This document shows positions 49,866 to 62,425 of a stretch of DNA of 64,000 nucleotides, in pieces; the stretch's first letter is position 1; each line of letters begins with the position of its first letter. The translations under genes were made by a program, and so were the position numbers. The notes under the pieces were generated by a model. The model saw nothing but the letters and a program-made list of their open reading frames with translations. It was not told the origin of the DNA and did not search any database. Origin of the DNA: Silurus meridionalis. Taxonomy: Eukaryota; Chordata; Actinopteri; Siluriformes; Siluridae. The DNA is taken from positions 16,272,000-16,335,999 of the forward strand of contig NC_060890.1 of assembly GCF_014805685.1 (NCBI RefSeq), in the 5' to 3' direction.

Positions 49866-49870
<5 letters not shown>
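48269..49870 (+). mobile_element. nearly intact Tc1-like transposon
   Basis: Complete element between TA target sites. The left inverted repeat begins CAGTGAGGAAAATAAGTATT at 48271 and the right ends in its mirror at 49868. Both repeats are about 200 bp, with outer and inner AATAAGTATT-containing direct repeats (48280 and 48452 on the left, mirrored at 49680 and 49850 on the right), the IR/DR arrangement. It encloses one transposase reading frame. The right end runs into a (TA)n tract. Confidence 0.92.
48636..49658 (+). pseudogene. Tc1-like transposase with a single in-frame stop
   Basis: The frame from ATG 48636 to TAA 49656-49658 is 340 codons long without frameshift, the usual Tc1 transposase length. 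A TGA at 49437-49439 (codon 268) is the only internal stop. N-terminal helix-turn-helix: [20 protein letters not shown] then [20 protein letters not shown]. Catalytic motifs: WSDETKIEL (first Asp), [26 protein letters not shown] (second Asp) and [14 protein letters not shown] (Glu), the last two separated by 34 residues (DD34E). The stop falls just before the Glu-bearing segment, so the product would lack the catalytic Glu. Related elements normally carry WPSQSP here, so the stop most simply comes from a TGG to TGA change. Confidence 0.93.

Positions 49871-49945
<75 letters not shown>
49869..49945. repeat. (TA)n microsatellite flanking the Tc1
   Basis: About 38 TA units starting at the element's right target site. 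The left flank has a short (TA)5 at 48260-48270, consistent with insertion into TA-rich DNA. Confidence 0.97.
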
Positions 49946-49949
<4 letters not shown>

Positions 49950-50584
49950 CAAAGGCATTAAAAATATTGAGAGAGCAAAAGTAATTTTAGTTCACACTGA
50001 TGTTTATAGCCAGCTGTAAAGCCTCTAAACAATCTTTACCAGACTAAAATGAAATTGCATTACATTATTGATAGCCTACTGAAATCTATCCTTGAATGAC
50101 AGTGTACAGTATGCTCTCTTACAATGTGTTTGTTTTGTTATCTGAGTAGATCAATTAGCATAATGACCATTCTTGACTCGCAACAAACTGCAGGCCTTTT
50201 TGTGTATCGTATAATTATTTAAAATGGTTCATCATAGATACATTGTAAAAAAAAACTTGCTTTACACTACTCTTTACTCTCTCTCACTGTCAGGGACACG
50301 AGGAGCCAGTGAGATAATCTGGCTGCGAGTAATGTCTTTGGTATGCCTAAAGAACATGGGGCACGGGAAAAACTCTAAAATGGGTGTCGACCCGGAATTG
50401 AGTGCCGTGAGCCCAGAAGATCCAGATAGTATACCCTCATGGTCGTCTCCAGACGGCCCCGTTTAGTCTGTTGTCTGGGAAAAAGAGGCGGCGGACAGAA
50501 GAGGCAAGGCCTCACAACCTGCCGTGTGTGGTGGAGAGGGTCTGGTGAAGGGAACTACTAATTCAAATTAGGCATTAACATTTT

Positions 50585-50970
50585 TGAGTCAGGGCATGAA
50601 AAAATTCGGGCGGATACACGGGGACTTGAGGTGGAATGCCTTGGAGGTCGAGAATGGCCAGACGAAGCATAAAGTCCCGCTCCCGCAAAAAAATATGTTA
50701 TTTTCCTCCCGCTCCTGCCTGCAATATTTAAGTTTTGTCCCTCTTTCTCCTGCAAAAGCCCGAAATAAAATGTATAAGTAGTTTTATTTTCAGTGCACTG
50801 ACTGCTTCTTTCTCCTAATCTTTTTTGTTTTTGTTTCACTTGATTCCCTTTTGAATATGAATAAAAAAAATAAACAAAAAATAAACAAATGTTTAGTTTT
50901 ATTTGAGTTTGACTTTTTGTGTAAATGATGAACAAGGAACTTTTCAGAACAGAAAACATCAAATAAAATG

Positions 50971-51020
<50 letters not shown>

Positions 51021-51370
51021 TCTATTTTAAAAAGGCCACGATTCTGTTGTGTTGTACAGTATGTATCTTTCTTTAATAATTAAGATCTAGCTGTAGCACT
51101 CAGTGATTCACCTCTGTCTTGCGCTTCAGACATTTTGCCTCAGTGTGCTCTAGTAGTCTACTGCATATGAACTATGCGGAGTTCGCTTCCGACCTTGTGC
51201 CTGTAAATCGTTTTATTTTATTTCAGTTGCAATTGTTGCGTTTGTGCAGTTGAAACATAACAGTTTTTGTTTTTAGAAATGTTTAAAAAATATATATATA
51301 TTTTTTAAGACTATTTCGCAAGAGTCCCGCAAATGATTTTATTCTGCCGCAACCGCATTCACCCATCAAA
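50585..51370. mobile_element. hAT-like non-autonomous element (tentative)
   Basis: One side has CCCGCTCCCGCAAAAAAATA, TTTTCCTCCCGCTCCTGCC and AAAGCCCGAAAT. The other has CGCAAGAGTCCCGCAAATGA and CTGCCGCAACCGCATTCACC. CCCGC-rich decayed ends around an AT-rich centre, which includes (AAT)n at 50974-51017, are what I recall of some fish hAT elements. Exact termini are not found. Confidence 0.35.
50974..51017. repeat. (AAT)n microsatellite
   Basis: About 14 AAT units. Confidence 0.96.
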
Positions 51371-51439
51371 TCTTGTCCTGTGCTGCACTCGTTTGCGTTG
51401 TGTCCCACAGTACTCCCACTGGAGTGCAGATCTCTTCTA

Positions 51440-51830
51440 ACCCAGGCTTTCTGGCCGACATGATCTCCAGAGGTCTGAGGATCAGCGACGGCCTCTGCGG
51501 AGGTCTGAGGTGGCGTGACGGCGTCTACAGAGGTCTGGAGGGAGCGCCGGCCTCTGCGGAGGTCTGAGGCGGAGCGGCGCTTGGCAGGCAGGCTGGAGAC
51601 ATTCTCGGCAACGCAGCAGGACCAGGATGCATTTGCGGCAGGGCTGATGGGCTGGGGAGAGTGCTTGGCAGAGCAGACAGGCTGGGGTGCATGCTTGGCC
51701 GGGCAGACAGGCAGAGTGGTGATCTCGGCAGGTCGGAAGGGCTGGGCAATATCCAGCCAGGCAGAAAAGCTGGGCGATGCTTTTGGTGGAAATCCCAGGC
51801 TGGGTGGCTTCCTCTGTGGGGCTTTGAGCA
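51440..51830. repeat. GC-rich minisatellite
   Basis: Two imperfect repeat families lie side by side. At 51470-51580 units contain GCCTCTGCGGAGGTCTGAGG. At 51600-51790 units of about 30 bp contain GCTTGGCAGAGCAGACAGGC, GCTTGGCCGGGCAGACAGGC or close variants. Long open frames on both strands here follow from GC content and repetition and are not convincing genes. Confidence 0.7.
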
Positions 51831-52110
51831 TGAGCAAAAGTCAGAGTCCAAAAAAACAAAACTCAAACTCGAAAGCAGGGCAGAACAGGGATAAGAAACA
51901 GGGGTTGGAAACAGAAACCAGTCTAGGCAGGGTGGCAAGAAACATCTCATAGACACGAGGAGCCGGTGAGATAGTCTGGCCCAGAGTAATGTCTTTGGCA
52001 TCCTTAAATAACAGGTGGCACGGGAAAAAAAAACGGCAAAATGTCTGGAACCCGGAAATGTGTGAGGCAAACCCAGAAGTGCGTGCCGCAAGACTGGAAG
52101 AGCCTGAATC

Positions 52111-52131
52111 CCTCTTTCTCTTTCTCTCTGT

Positions 52132-52183
<52 letters not shown>

Positions 52184-52201
52184 TTCTCTCTCTCTCTCTC
52201 T
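52111..52201. repeat. (CT)n microsatellite
   Basis: About 40 CT units with TTTC interruptions. Confidence 0.96.
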
Positions 52202-53112
52202 TAGTTAGTATGAAGATAATTATTGTCATCATTTATTTTTGTATTCTCTGACACCCTAAAACAATAAATCCTATTAACTTTTTCAGACAATCAGGCAACG
52301 TTCTCTGTCAGTCAGAGACACCTTTTAAAAGCACACTGTACAGTTTTTGTTCATGAAAACAGTGCAGTGAGGGAAGAAAATAGGAATACCTCTTATTAAA
52401 AACTATAGCCATTTGTGCATTTATTAACTTATTGCTGAACCTTTCCAGTTGTTTATAAATAATAATTATCTCTTCATCTGATGTGATTTTTTTTTTTTTT
52501 ACATTTCACACTTTTATATGAATCACAAAATGTACTTTAAATCTCCACCAATGATCATTTAATTTATCTAAATCTCAGAGTACACAACAATAGATTCCAA
52601 TATTCTTAAAATCTCTAATTACAAACTGAATATTGAAACAAAAGTGTTATCATTAGAACCCCAATGCACACATAATAAATAACACCCAGAGGTTGCAATG
52701 GCTTTAAATTTCTCTTTTAGTTCCAATAATATAAGCATTGCCTTTATAATCATTTTAAGACAGTAAGAGATATATTTTGCATGCACAGCAGAGAATTGCC
52801 ACTTGAGTCGAAGAAATATAAATAGTTTCTATCAATAGTCCTGATTTCATTAACATGACATGATTAGCTTGTAACTAATTTTTCAACAAAGTAATCAGTA
52901 GCTGAATCCCAAATTGCTCCCTACTGGACACATAATTCAGTGCCTAGGGTTCAGAAATACCAAGTTATGAATTTGAATTAATCATAAGGACACTGCTAGG
53001 AGTCAGACAAACAAGGAAATTAAGTCCTAATAATTCCAGTAAGTCACACACAAATTTGTAAATTAAACCTGGCATATAATTAGGTTAAACACTTATCATT
53101 GCTCATCCCATT

Positions 53113-53189
53113 TGTATGTATGTATGTATGTATGTATGTATGTATGTATGTATGTATGTATATATGTATGTATGTATGCATGTATGCAT
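53113..53189. repeat. (TATG)n microsatellite
   Basis: About 18 units, with TATA and CATG variants toward the end. Confidence 0.96.
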
Positions 53190-54989
53190 GTTTTTATTTG
53201 AATCTGCTGATCACAACCAAAAATTCCAAAATATTGATCCAGTGCTGTTTTTTACATCTTATCCTTATTATGTATAACCTCTCCCTTAGTGTTTACATAT
53301 GCTGATTGATTAGATAACCCTTGAAATGCTGAAGGGTTCAAGTCAGAACACTGATGTAATTATGAACACCAAATGATTACGTTGTGCTGGGTTTAGACAT
53401 GGTTCTCAGTTACTATAGAAATTAAATTTTCAACAGTCTCTACATTATGTTCATGAAGCTCCCATAGCAGGGTCTCACACAATACTGATTTCATATATTA
53501 CAAAGTTTAATGTTGGGTTTAAGGGTAGGATGAGCATCTATTCTTTATGTACACACTTATATGCCATACTTATATAGGATATCCAACCACACCAACTTTT
53601 TATACAAATTATCACACAGTCATCTAAATCATGTTGGCTCTAATTGTAAAATACATAATGATTTGTACAAAAAAGATTTTGCACCAATGTATGTGTAAGC
53701 AATAACCATTTAATTTCACAAACTGTGAATGTGGCAAATATAGTATTTAGTATGTGTAATTAGTAGCAAAAGTGTAGCATAATTTGCCTTAATGGGCAAA
53801 CTAATGTTCAGTTCTAAATGTGTTTCTGTTAAGTTTATTTGTGTGCATCATTTATATGCATAGAAAATATATTCGCCCTATGCACTATAACTAGTGCATG
53901 TGCCTTTAGACAAAAATGTCACATGCTAAGCCCCACAGGTTCCTAGATCAAAATTAGAACGTGACAGGTCTGCGTAGAACAGGATATTGTTCCATGTTCT
54001 CCTGTCACTCCTGCTTTCTCAGTGACATGATTCCTCGCTAAAGGACTACTATGTCAAAAAAATAAATCCACCTTCAACCTTTGCAGGGTTAAAGCAGGTG
54101 ACAGTTAAGAGAATTCTTTTTTCCTGACTGCTCAAGTGATTGTTTTCAGGTTGAGTCTGAGCACAAAAATATATATATATATTTTATGGAAGTTCAGTGT
54201 TTCCTGTTTTATCAAAATTTTAAGAAAGAAAGGTTTCTCATGAGCCATATCTAAACAAATATTGAGTAGATAAATTATCGGCCTATACTTAGAAATTTGT
54301 ATCAATTTTCACCCCTTTTACCATTTATAAAGGTTTGATTTAAAAAAATTGATGCAGTATGTGTCAAATGAGGTTGATGGAAATGTTTAGGTCAGGCTTT
54401 TATTTTAAATGTTTTTTTTGTTTTTTTGCATACAAGTTATTGTGGCATTGTGGCCTGAATAAGCTAAAAATAAACCATTGTGGATATTGAGTGTGTCCTT
54501 TTAAATTTGTTTGTCTTTCTGGTGGAATATCTGTGTCAACAACTTGACATGCGTCTATAAGAGTAAATGTGCTTGCCTGTGATAGAGAAAGAGAGAGAAA
54601 GAGGGGGAAAAAAGAATGTCTCATGGCTGCACAAGTACAGGATGAATCCTGCACTGACACAGTCATCACCTTTTTTTTTTTTCTTCAAACGAATTTCATT
54701 ATTGTGACTGATGTAAGTGCACATTTTGGTGCAGTATGTGTAAAGTATACAGACACTCAAATGTGCTGTCTTTGAGAATAACTGGAAATGTCCTTTTTAA
54801 GCTAAATTCAGTCAGTATTTAAATCAGTATCAGAGCCTCCTGTGGCATGATTAAAGTGACCTAATCATTTACAATGTGTGCATGTCTGAGTCAAATCGAA
54901 ACTTTGTGTTTTGTGTGATACAAATAAAATTTGTAAAAAAGGAAATAATGTACGTAATTGGTGATATATAGTATAGCCTGCCCCAGACA

Positions 54990-55265
54990 TGTGCCTTGCA
55001 ACAATCCTCTTTCTGAGCTCTGCAGGCAGTTCTTTAGATCTCATGGCTTGGTTTTTGTTCTGATATTCATTGTCAGCTTTACGGCCTTCAAAAAAGTGTA
55101 AAAAGTGTAGAAACAAGAGAAATTGGAGGCACCTGAGCTCATTTTTAAGTGTTGTTGCAAAGGGTCTGAATACTTATGTACAAATGATATTCTAGGGTTT
55201 TTCTTTTTAGACATTTTTTAGAATTCTGTTTCACTTTGTCATTATGGTGTACAGAGTGTAGATTC
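54990..55265 (-). mobile_element. Tc1-like transposon fragment (5' end)
   Basis: On the minus strand, the sequence with the complement of GCAAAGGGTCTGAATACTTA leads into a frame reading QAMRSKELPAELRKRIVARH then MSGAGY, the first helices of a Tc1 transposase. The match then ends abruptly. Only the leader and about 25 codons remain. A (CATA)n repeat lies at 55344-55362. Confidence 0.65.
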
Positions 55266-56462
55266 ATAAAAAATCTATAACCATTTGAATGATTGTAGTA
55301 TCAGGCTGCAACATAAATTAAATAAAAAGGCGATAGGTGATCATACATACATACATACATATATACACACTCACACACTGCTTATGTTTGATGATGACAA
55401 AATCTTTTATATTTGAAAAATCTTTACTTGACTGTTTGAAGATTAATTTGTAATCATACAAATTCATAATAATACATAGCACATTTAGCTTATTTTCCAA
55501 CTTTTAAAGTCAAACAAAAAGCATTCAGAATATTCCTGTAATAAGCCTAATTTCTCTTTTCGTAAGCTGCAGTCAAAGGCAGTTGCAACACAATTTAATA
55601 TGAAAAGGTTTGCAAAAGCATTCCTTTCACAGTATTCATCAAAGTCTTTTAAAGTAGACACTTTACACAATGGGATAAAGTCAGACAATGTAACGTGATA
55701 ATAGTACTAATGATAATAAAAATTTGAAGCATTCAAAGATATTTTTATTTAATTATTTACATATTCTATTGCCAAGACACCTACTGCAATCCGCAATATC
55801 CTTGTCAGCTTACAGTCAATCAGAAATGCAGTGAACCAACAAATCATCGAAGTCTTTATAGCTTCTGGTACAACAAAGAATAACATAGATCAGACTGTGG
55901 TGTGTGCGATACGTCCCGAAGTGTTTTGTCCACATTACAATGTTACATTTAGCAATGAATGACACGTTACAAGTTAGTGGTACATAGTTAGATCAACTAG
56001 TTTTGACTACCCTTGTCAGTCTTTTGTTCCCTTTTTTCACTTTGCTCTAGCATTAAACCATTAATATAGCCTTGTAAAAATCTGACCTTGCCTCACAAAC
56101 ATTTTCAGATTATCTTTCTTTTCACAATTTCAGAAACATTTTCTTCTACCTCATAAATGCTGTACTTTCCAATCTCACTTTCATGACAAAAGATTAATTA
56201 TTTTTGTATTGTTTTCATGTACAATGGTTATACAATAATAATCGATGATGTTTGAAAAAGCACCTTTTCTAAAACTTGTTCTGTCAAAAACCTTCTCCTT
56301 CCTGAAAGGATAATAATTCTCTAAAAGCTCTATACAATACATTAGAGAGACCTGTGAGAAAGGTCTTGACTAACACTTAAGCTGAAAATACCAGTATTTC
56401 CAAATATAGCAACATCACAACAAGAACAAGGATAAATAAATGTAAATGGTTTAGTCTTTTAC

Positions 56463-56582
56463 CTGTTTGAGGGTCTACAGAGAAGTATGGCTGTCCATGC
56501 AAAATGCTGTACACCACACGAGCACTGTTTCCATAGGTGGGGTCATCAGCATCTGTTGCCATCACTTGGAATACTGAGGTAC
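56463..56582 (-). CDS. cdh18: cdh18 exon E2: EC2, first part
   Basis: A 120 bp exon (2 bases, 39 codons, 1 base) that joins E1 through a split glycine. It reads [19 protein letters not shown], then [24 protein letters not shown] provides calcium ligands, and the [11 protein letters not shown] stretch is characteristic of type II cadherins of the CDH12/CDH18 group. Acceptor CTCTGCAG, donor GTAAAA. It is isolated between introns of about 5.5 and 18.1 kb. Confidence 0.93.
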
Positions 56583-58437
56583 CTGCAGAGAAAACACTCT
56601 GTAAGCCATGCCTGAGATTCACAACTACTAAGATGTTTGCTATTAGAAAATAAAAGTACTCCTACACTGCCCATCAACATCTAGATCAAGCAGAAGAGTC
56701 AAGCTCACTTCAAAACATACTGCAAATACATTTATATACTAGCTCCATCTTAGAGAGTACAGTCTAGGTGAAGAAGGTGACATAAAATGTCAATCCTTTA
56801 CATATCTAGGACTGAATATTATAGTGGATAATATAATTGCCTGCTTAAGTGCATATTTATAAGTGTATTCTATATATAGGCCTCTCTGATCTAATTAAAT
56901 GGACCAAAAACTTAAATATTTTTTAAATATTAGGTGCTTTGCTTCAGGAAACCCACAGTGTGGTGTTTATTAGATTCATTATTTAGCTTGCTTGGAATAC
57001 AAGTCTAAAAGTGTTGTGTAGTCTAATGTAACCACAAGAAACCTCATAGCTAACAGTCATTTAGTCAAATACTGTATACTAATCTACATTTGGTCATGTC
57101 CCAGAATCTAATTATTTTATTTAATTTCATTCAACTTTAGCTTTTGCATTTGACACTTACTATTTTCTTACATTTCTATCTTTTTTTCCTTTTGCTTGCA
57201 TCACCTTCCTCTTTCTTACTTATTCCCTCCTCTAGTAATGGAAGACGCCTTCAAAAACTCAGGTCACATATCTCATCTCATTCATACCCCCATACTCATT
57301 CTAACTCTCACTCTCATTACTGCACACTGAGGTCAATCCATCTATCTGCACCGTCTGGTGTTGACTTATTACCAGCACTACAATACATTGGATGCAGCTT
57401 TGGATTATTGAGGCCAAGGCTTCCCTTGGCTTTTCTTCTGCTCTCTCTTTCTTGCCTTCTATTCAGAACTGGTAAAGACAATGCAATCACAGTTAGGGGG
57501 CTCCCTCTTGCTACTGTATTTATACAGTAAACCCAGTGCACATAACCTGATCCACTGTTCCTGAAAAGCCAAAACGGATTCAAGCCATTAACACATTCTT
57601 TGTCTTGGCTGGCAATCACCCGGTGAGGCGGCAGAGAATATCTCAGTCCCCAATCAGGATGTGAAACAAGTGTAAACTTCACTATTCTGTAAATATTTTT
57701 TTTTTTTATCTAACAGTTTGCATACAGTTAAAGTAAACTTAAAATAAACTGAGTAGTTTATTTTAAAGAGGAGATTTTGGAATAAGTTCATGAAGTGGGC
57801 TAGTACCGAAATGCACTTCTTGTTTCAAATGAGTGATTTTGTAATTAAAACGAAACAGATCTATTCATGCATTTCAGTCAGGCAATGCAACAAGGGAATC
57901 CACATGCTCTTGTTTTGACCTACTAAAACTAAAGTTTCTTTCTTTCTTAGACAAATCATCCAAATTTAGCATTGCATCTGCAATTTGGACATTATTGGTT
58001 TTTATATTTTCTTATAGTTTGTTAGTGCTTTTACCATTTTTGTGTTCAATAAAAGTTATTCTACTGCTACTAGGTATTTCCTGAGGCCAAACTCTTTTAT
58101 ATCTAATCCATGGGAATATGTTTATATTCTATTAAATAGTTTTTCTTAGTCAAAATATGAGGTCTAATGATTTATACTTAACGAACTACAGTTTTAGATA
58201 TATGCTTAATAAGACTGTTTAATCAAGCTAAAATTGTATAAAATGTGTATCAAAATATATTTATAAAATGTCAATTATACTTTGTCTCAAAGAGTTTAGC
58301 CTAATGCAGTATGCAGAATGGTGTGTGTGTGTGTATATGCAGTTTTAGTCTAAATGTGTGAATATGCGAGGACCAAAAATTATATATTTTTTTCTTCTTA
58401 TAAGACACATTCTAAATGAAATAAAAAAGGTTATTTT

Positions 58438-58608
<171 letters not shown>

Positions 58609-59444
58609 AAATGTGCAACAATAGTATAATAGTGTCTAGACTATGGGCTTTTAAAATTAGAAGACCACTGCTGTTAAACACAAGAAAATAAAATATTAAA
58701 AACGGGAGAATGAAAAATTACTCAATTTTATATAATAAAACATCACATAATAAAAAAGAAAAAATATCTGTTATTCTTACTGGAATCACAAGAAAACATA
58801 AAGCCTAAAGAGGGATGAAAAACACTGTATTTAGTATGGCTGTAAGATATTAAATTAAGGTCACGAAGTTGCCTGATGTAGGCTATATTTGTGGATTGAA
58901 TTAACTATTTTCAGTTCCCAAATACTTAATACAAATTTCTATGTTTTGAATAATTGAATGTGTTCTGTAAACATGCCCACAGTACTCATCCTCTGAGGTC
59001 ACACCCACACTTAGAAGGCAGGTAATGATTTAATGGCCAAATATCTTTTGTATAAACCAAAATACATTTGTAGTAATCAATTAGACATTTGTGCTGTACT
59101 TCTACTTAATTACACAAGAAATATTATTAAGGTCATGAACATTAGTAAACATAATGTAGACAGTTTACTAATGTTGGCATCTCCACCTTACACACATAAC
59201 TCACATGATATAGTGATAAAACATACACACATAACTCTATGAATAGTGTCTAAGTCTACAGATCCAAATGATAATGGCACAGTTTATTCTCACTATGCAT
59301 AATCACCTCAAGCCTGAATATCTTATTGTCTATACAGTTGTAATTTTATTATTGGAATTTGCTTATGTATGGGTGAAAAAAAAAATATATACAAGAAAAA
59401 AGAAAACAATTTCTTCAGTAAACTAGGAACATTGTGGATGGTGG

Positions 59445-59660
59445 CTTCATTTTGAATTGAATTTTGAGGTATGTTTGGATCATTTTCTTGTTGTCAGCTT
59501 CAGCAGTGGCTGTGTCACATTTGTTTCCCAAATATGCTGAAATCTACTGGAATCCATTCTTCCATCCAACATGTGCAATGTTTCCTGTGTCCCTGCCTGT
59601 CATATAATCCCAAAGCATAACAGTTCCCCCCATGCTTAACAACTGGCAAGGTGGTCTTGT
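59445..59660 (-). mobile_element. Tc1-like transposase scrap
   Basis: Minus-strand sequence around 59640-59560 gives PVVKHGG and, one base shifted, TVMLWDYMTGRDTGNIAHV, which corresponds to the KHGGGSVMLWG region of Tc1 transposases. Stops and shifts are frequent; ends are not found. Confidence 0.5.
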
Positions 59661-61556
59661 CATCAAATGCATTTTCACATATCTGTTCTCAGTTAATAAA
59701 CCACTGAATCAGCACAATACTATTTATACACATTTGATTTTGTTCCTACCAAACATATAGATTTTTTTGTAAGAATGTTTATAATATTGGTATGGGTGTA
59801 TGTGTGTGACAGTATTGGAGAGGTTTAGTGTTAAGATTGAAGCCCTGAACCCTCACTACAAACATCTCCAAATGGAGCACTATGACCCTGATAGGGGGAA
59901 AAAACCCACAGTGAGTTATTTGCTCCTTCCTGCATCTACAGCCTTCGTCAGCTCCCTCAATTGTACAACCCTCTCCAAACAAACAGCTTGTCAATAATGA
60001 TTGATTGGGTGTAAGTTCTGCCAGCTAAAGGAGCTAACAAGCAGGGGAAAAGGGAGATTTTGTCCTACCATTGAACCTATACAATAAAATTCAAGCCTCT
60101 TACAAATAGTTTCTTCAGATTTTTTTTTTTTTTAAGACTTGAACAGTTTATACCACTTTTTACACAAAAATTCAAGATTAAGAAATCATGCATCAATCAT
60201 GCATTGAGAAAGATTACAGAAAAGACCTCCTTCTTGTTCTCTGTACTTTTTGTTAAGAGAACAGCAGGACTGTGGTTTGTATTTGAAGTACTGTAGGCTT
60301 AACAGAAAGTCTGTTTTCTAGGTAATGTTGCTTGGAAACAAAGACGAATTAGGTATTGAAGCCCTTCAACATTTTTTTTTTACATCACGTGACTTATTCT
60401 CTAATTAAAAACAGCATTACACATTTCTTAACACTAATTGGTTAACTAGCTAACCACAAACCTGTCAGGAATTATATGGTTCTTTATATAGATGAAATCT
60501 ATACCTTTCCTTTGTTAGTCGTGCTGTAGTCTAAAAGTCAGGTAACAATCTGAGACAAGCTAAAGTTATATTTTTCTTTCTACTTTTGAGTAGTGCAGTT
60601 TTTTTTTCCACTTTTAGCAATACACTGGTTTCAGCACTCTTACACTTAATATTTTATGAAACATAACCTGGAGAGAATAACACCACTCTACACTGACTCA
60701 CAGTGCTGGAGAAACATGCTGGTCAACATCCATCTGTGTCTTTTGCTTTGAAAAGTTTTCCAATGCACATGGATTGGAAAAAGATTTAAAATGTGCAAAC
60801 TTACATTTATTCCATAGGGAAACACATTTAAATGCTTAATTAAATAAAACAAAGGAGTTCATCCACATGGAGAAATCTCATTTAAAAATCCTCACCATGC
60901 GGTTGCATTTATATAAAAGTTTGTTTTTATAGCTTCCCCTACCGTTTGAGTAGACATTATAAGAAATAAAGATTACACTGTATTTTACACTCATGAAAAT
61001 GCGCCAATAGCTCTTAGCCATTACAACCAGCCATGCTGTTTTTAGGAGTATGATCATCAAAACAACAATACTTTGAATTCCAAATAAGCTACTGAACAAG
61101 CCCATACACCAATTGAATTTTATAGGGCAAAAATAAGAAAGTAAACATCTTACCTAATAGCAGCTGTTATAGTCAATCCAAAACTATTATTCCAATGCTG
61201 AATTAAGAAGCAGTACAATGCTCATATTACTTATTAACATATTTGGCTTCAGTTCTGACACAAACTAATTATAAAAACAAAAGATGTTTTAAAAATTTCA
61301 CAGAAAGCAGGTTAAAAAAATCAACAACTGAGTGTATAAGTACCAAGAATGTGTATATGGACCACTAGGGCAAAAATGAGTACATCTTTTAGAAGTGAAC
61401 AAATGCAACTAAGTGCAGAAGATGGCTTTAGTTGTTCTTGCTAAAAATGGGGGAAAATGGACAACCATAAAACAAAAGCAAGGATTGATGGAATCACATG
61501 AGTGAAATAGACATTGGAGGGGCTTTTTAAATGAATCACTCTCTTTCTCTATCTGG

Positions 61557-61558
<2 letters not shown>

Positions 61559-61610
<52 letters not shown>

Positions 61611-61645
61611 CTCTTTCTCTCTCTTGCTCACTCTCTCTCTCTCAC
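61559..61645. repeat. (CT)n microsatellite
   Basis: About 25 clean CT units followed by interrupted CT; (GA)n in the transcript, about 500 bases after the E1 donor. Confidence 0.96.
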
Positions 61646-62130
61646 ACATTCCTTAATTCTCAATATCTCTCTACTTTATTCTTTTCCAGCTTTCTGAACT
61701 GAAAGAGAGTGGAAAGTGCTTCACTAAGTGCTATCTAAATGTTTTAGGGCTCCTTGGGAATTTGGGTCTCCTACAGATACACCTAGTATAATCCATGGTG
61801 TAAATCTGCGAGGAGAAAGATAAAATAATTGATTTAGATGGAAGACGGAACTGAGAACAGAAAAATGACACTCGGTTCTGACACTAAAATATTTTTTTGA
61901 AAATAAACTTAATTGCTGACAGAGAATAAATATTTACACATTTAGTAGCTTTATTTTTGTGAGTGTGCACAAGAAAGATTTTTGGAATTAATGATAAATT
62001 GCATTCTGAAATTCTTGTAGAGGTAATCAGCATTTTTGCAATTCGTTTTAGTTAAATTAGAAGACATTAGAATACTTTTGGCATTTAAAAATTATAATAC
62101 AAAGCAAAATAAAAATTAAAAATTCCTCAC

Positions 62131-62425
62131 CGACTTCTGACCTCTCAGGAACAGACGTGATGAAAGGACCATCAGGGAATTTGGGTGCGTTGTCATTGAT
62201 ATCTTGGACTTTAATAATGAACTCAGACTCTGGTTCCAAGGGTTTGTTGGTGTTCAGGTCAATGGCTTGAGCATGAAGAACATAATGGGATTTTTTCTCC
62301 CGGTCCAGACTCTTGGTGGCATGGATATCTCCTGTTACCTCATTGATTATGAAGATAGTTCCAGCTCCTTCCCCACTTAAGATATATCTGACAGAGCCAT
62401 CACCTTTATCTGAATTTGAATGAAG
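62131..62425 (-). CDS. cdh18: cdh18 exon E1: most of EC1 and EC1-EC2 linker
   Basis: This 295 bp exon starts in phase 0 with [16 protein letters not shown] and ends in phase 1 after RSEV plus one base. The acceptor is a pyrimidine run ending TTAG; the donor is GTGAGG. It encodes about 98 residues of the first extracellular cadherin repeat: the DKGDGS loop, a [12 protein letters not shown] stretch, the [17 protein letters not shown] calcium-binding linker and the start of EC2. The conserved tryptophan-bearing A strand that mediates adhesive swapping would be in the previous exon, beyond the window. The size equals that of the equivalent exon in other type II cadherins. Confidence 0.93.

Larger units (their letters stand above)
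50288..52110 (+). mobile_element. GC-rich retroelement-like block with direct repeats, interrupted by another repeat
   Basis: Two direct copies of a sequence of about 130 bp, at 50291-50430 and 51950-52085, share GACACGAGGAGCC, TAATGTCTTTGG, GGCACGGGAAAAA and CCCAGAAG. Between them lie a different element (about 50585-51370) and a GC-rich minisatellite (51440-51830). No protease, reverse transcriptase or integrase motif is visible, so the class is open. Confidence 0.45.
38391..56462 (-). other. cdh18: cdh18 intron I2 (E2-E3), 18072 bp
   Basis: Listed repeats lie between long stretches in which I recognise nothing: 38391-38760, 38830-39520, 39780-41900, 42210-42330, 42480-43056, 43313-44880, 45130-48268, 52202-53112, 53190-54990 and 55370-56462. 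Open reading frames in them are short and without motifs. Confidence 0.82.

Noticed and set aside
51515..52232. Long overlapping open frames on both strands
   Set aside because: Produced by the GC-rich minisatellite and the CT microsatellite; frames exist on both strands and carry no domain.
57144..57530. 128-codon plus-strand open frame
   Set aside because: Low-complexity Leu/Ser-rich translation of pyrimidine-rich DNA; no motif.
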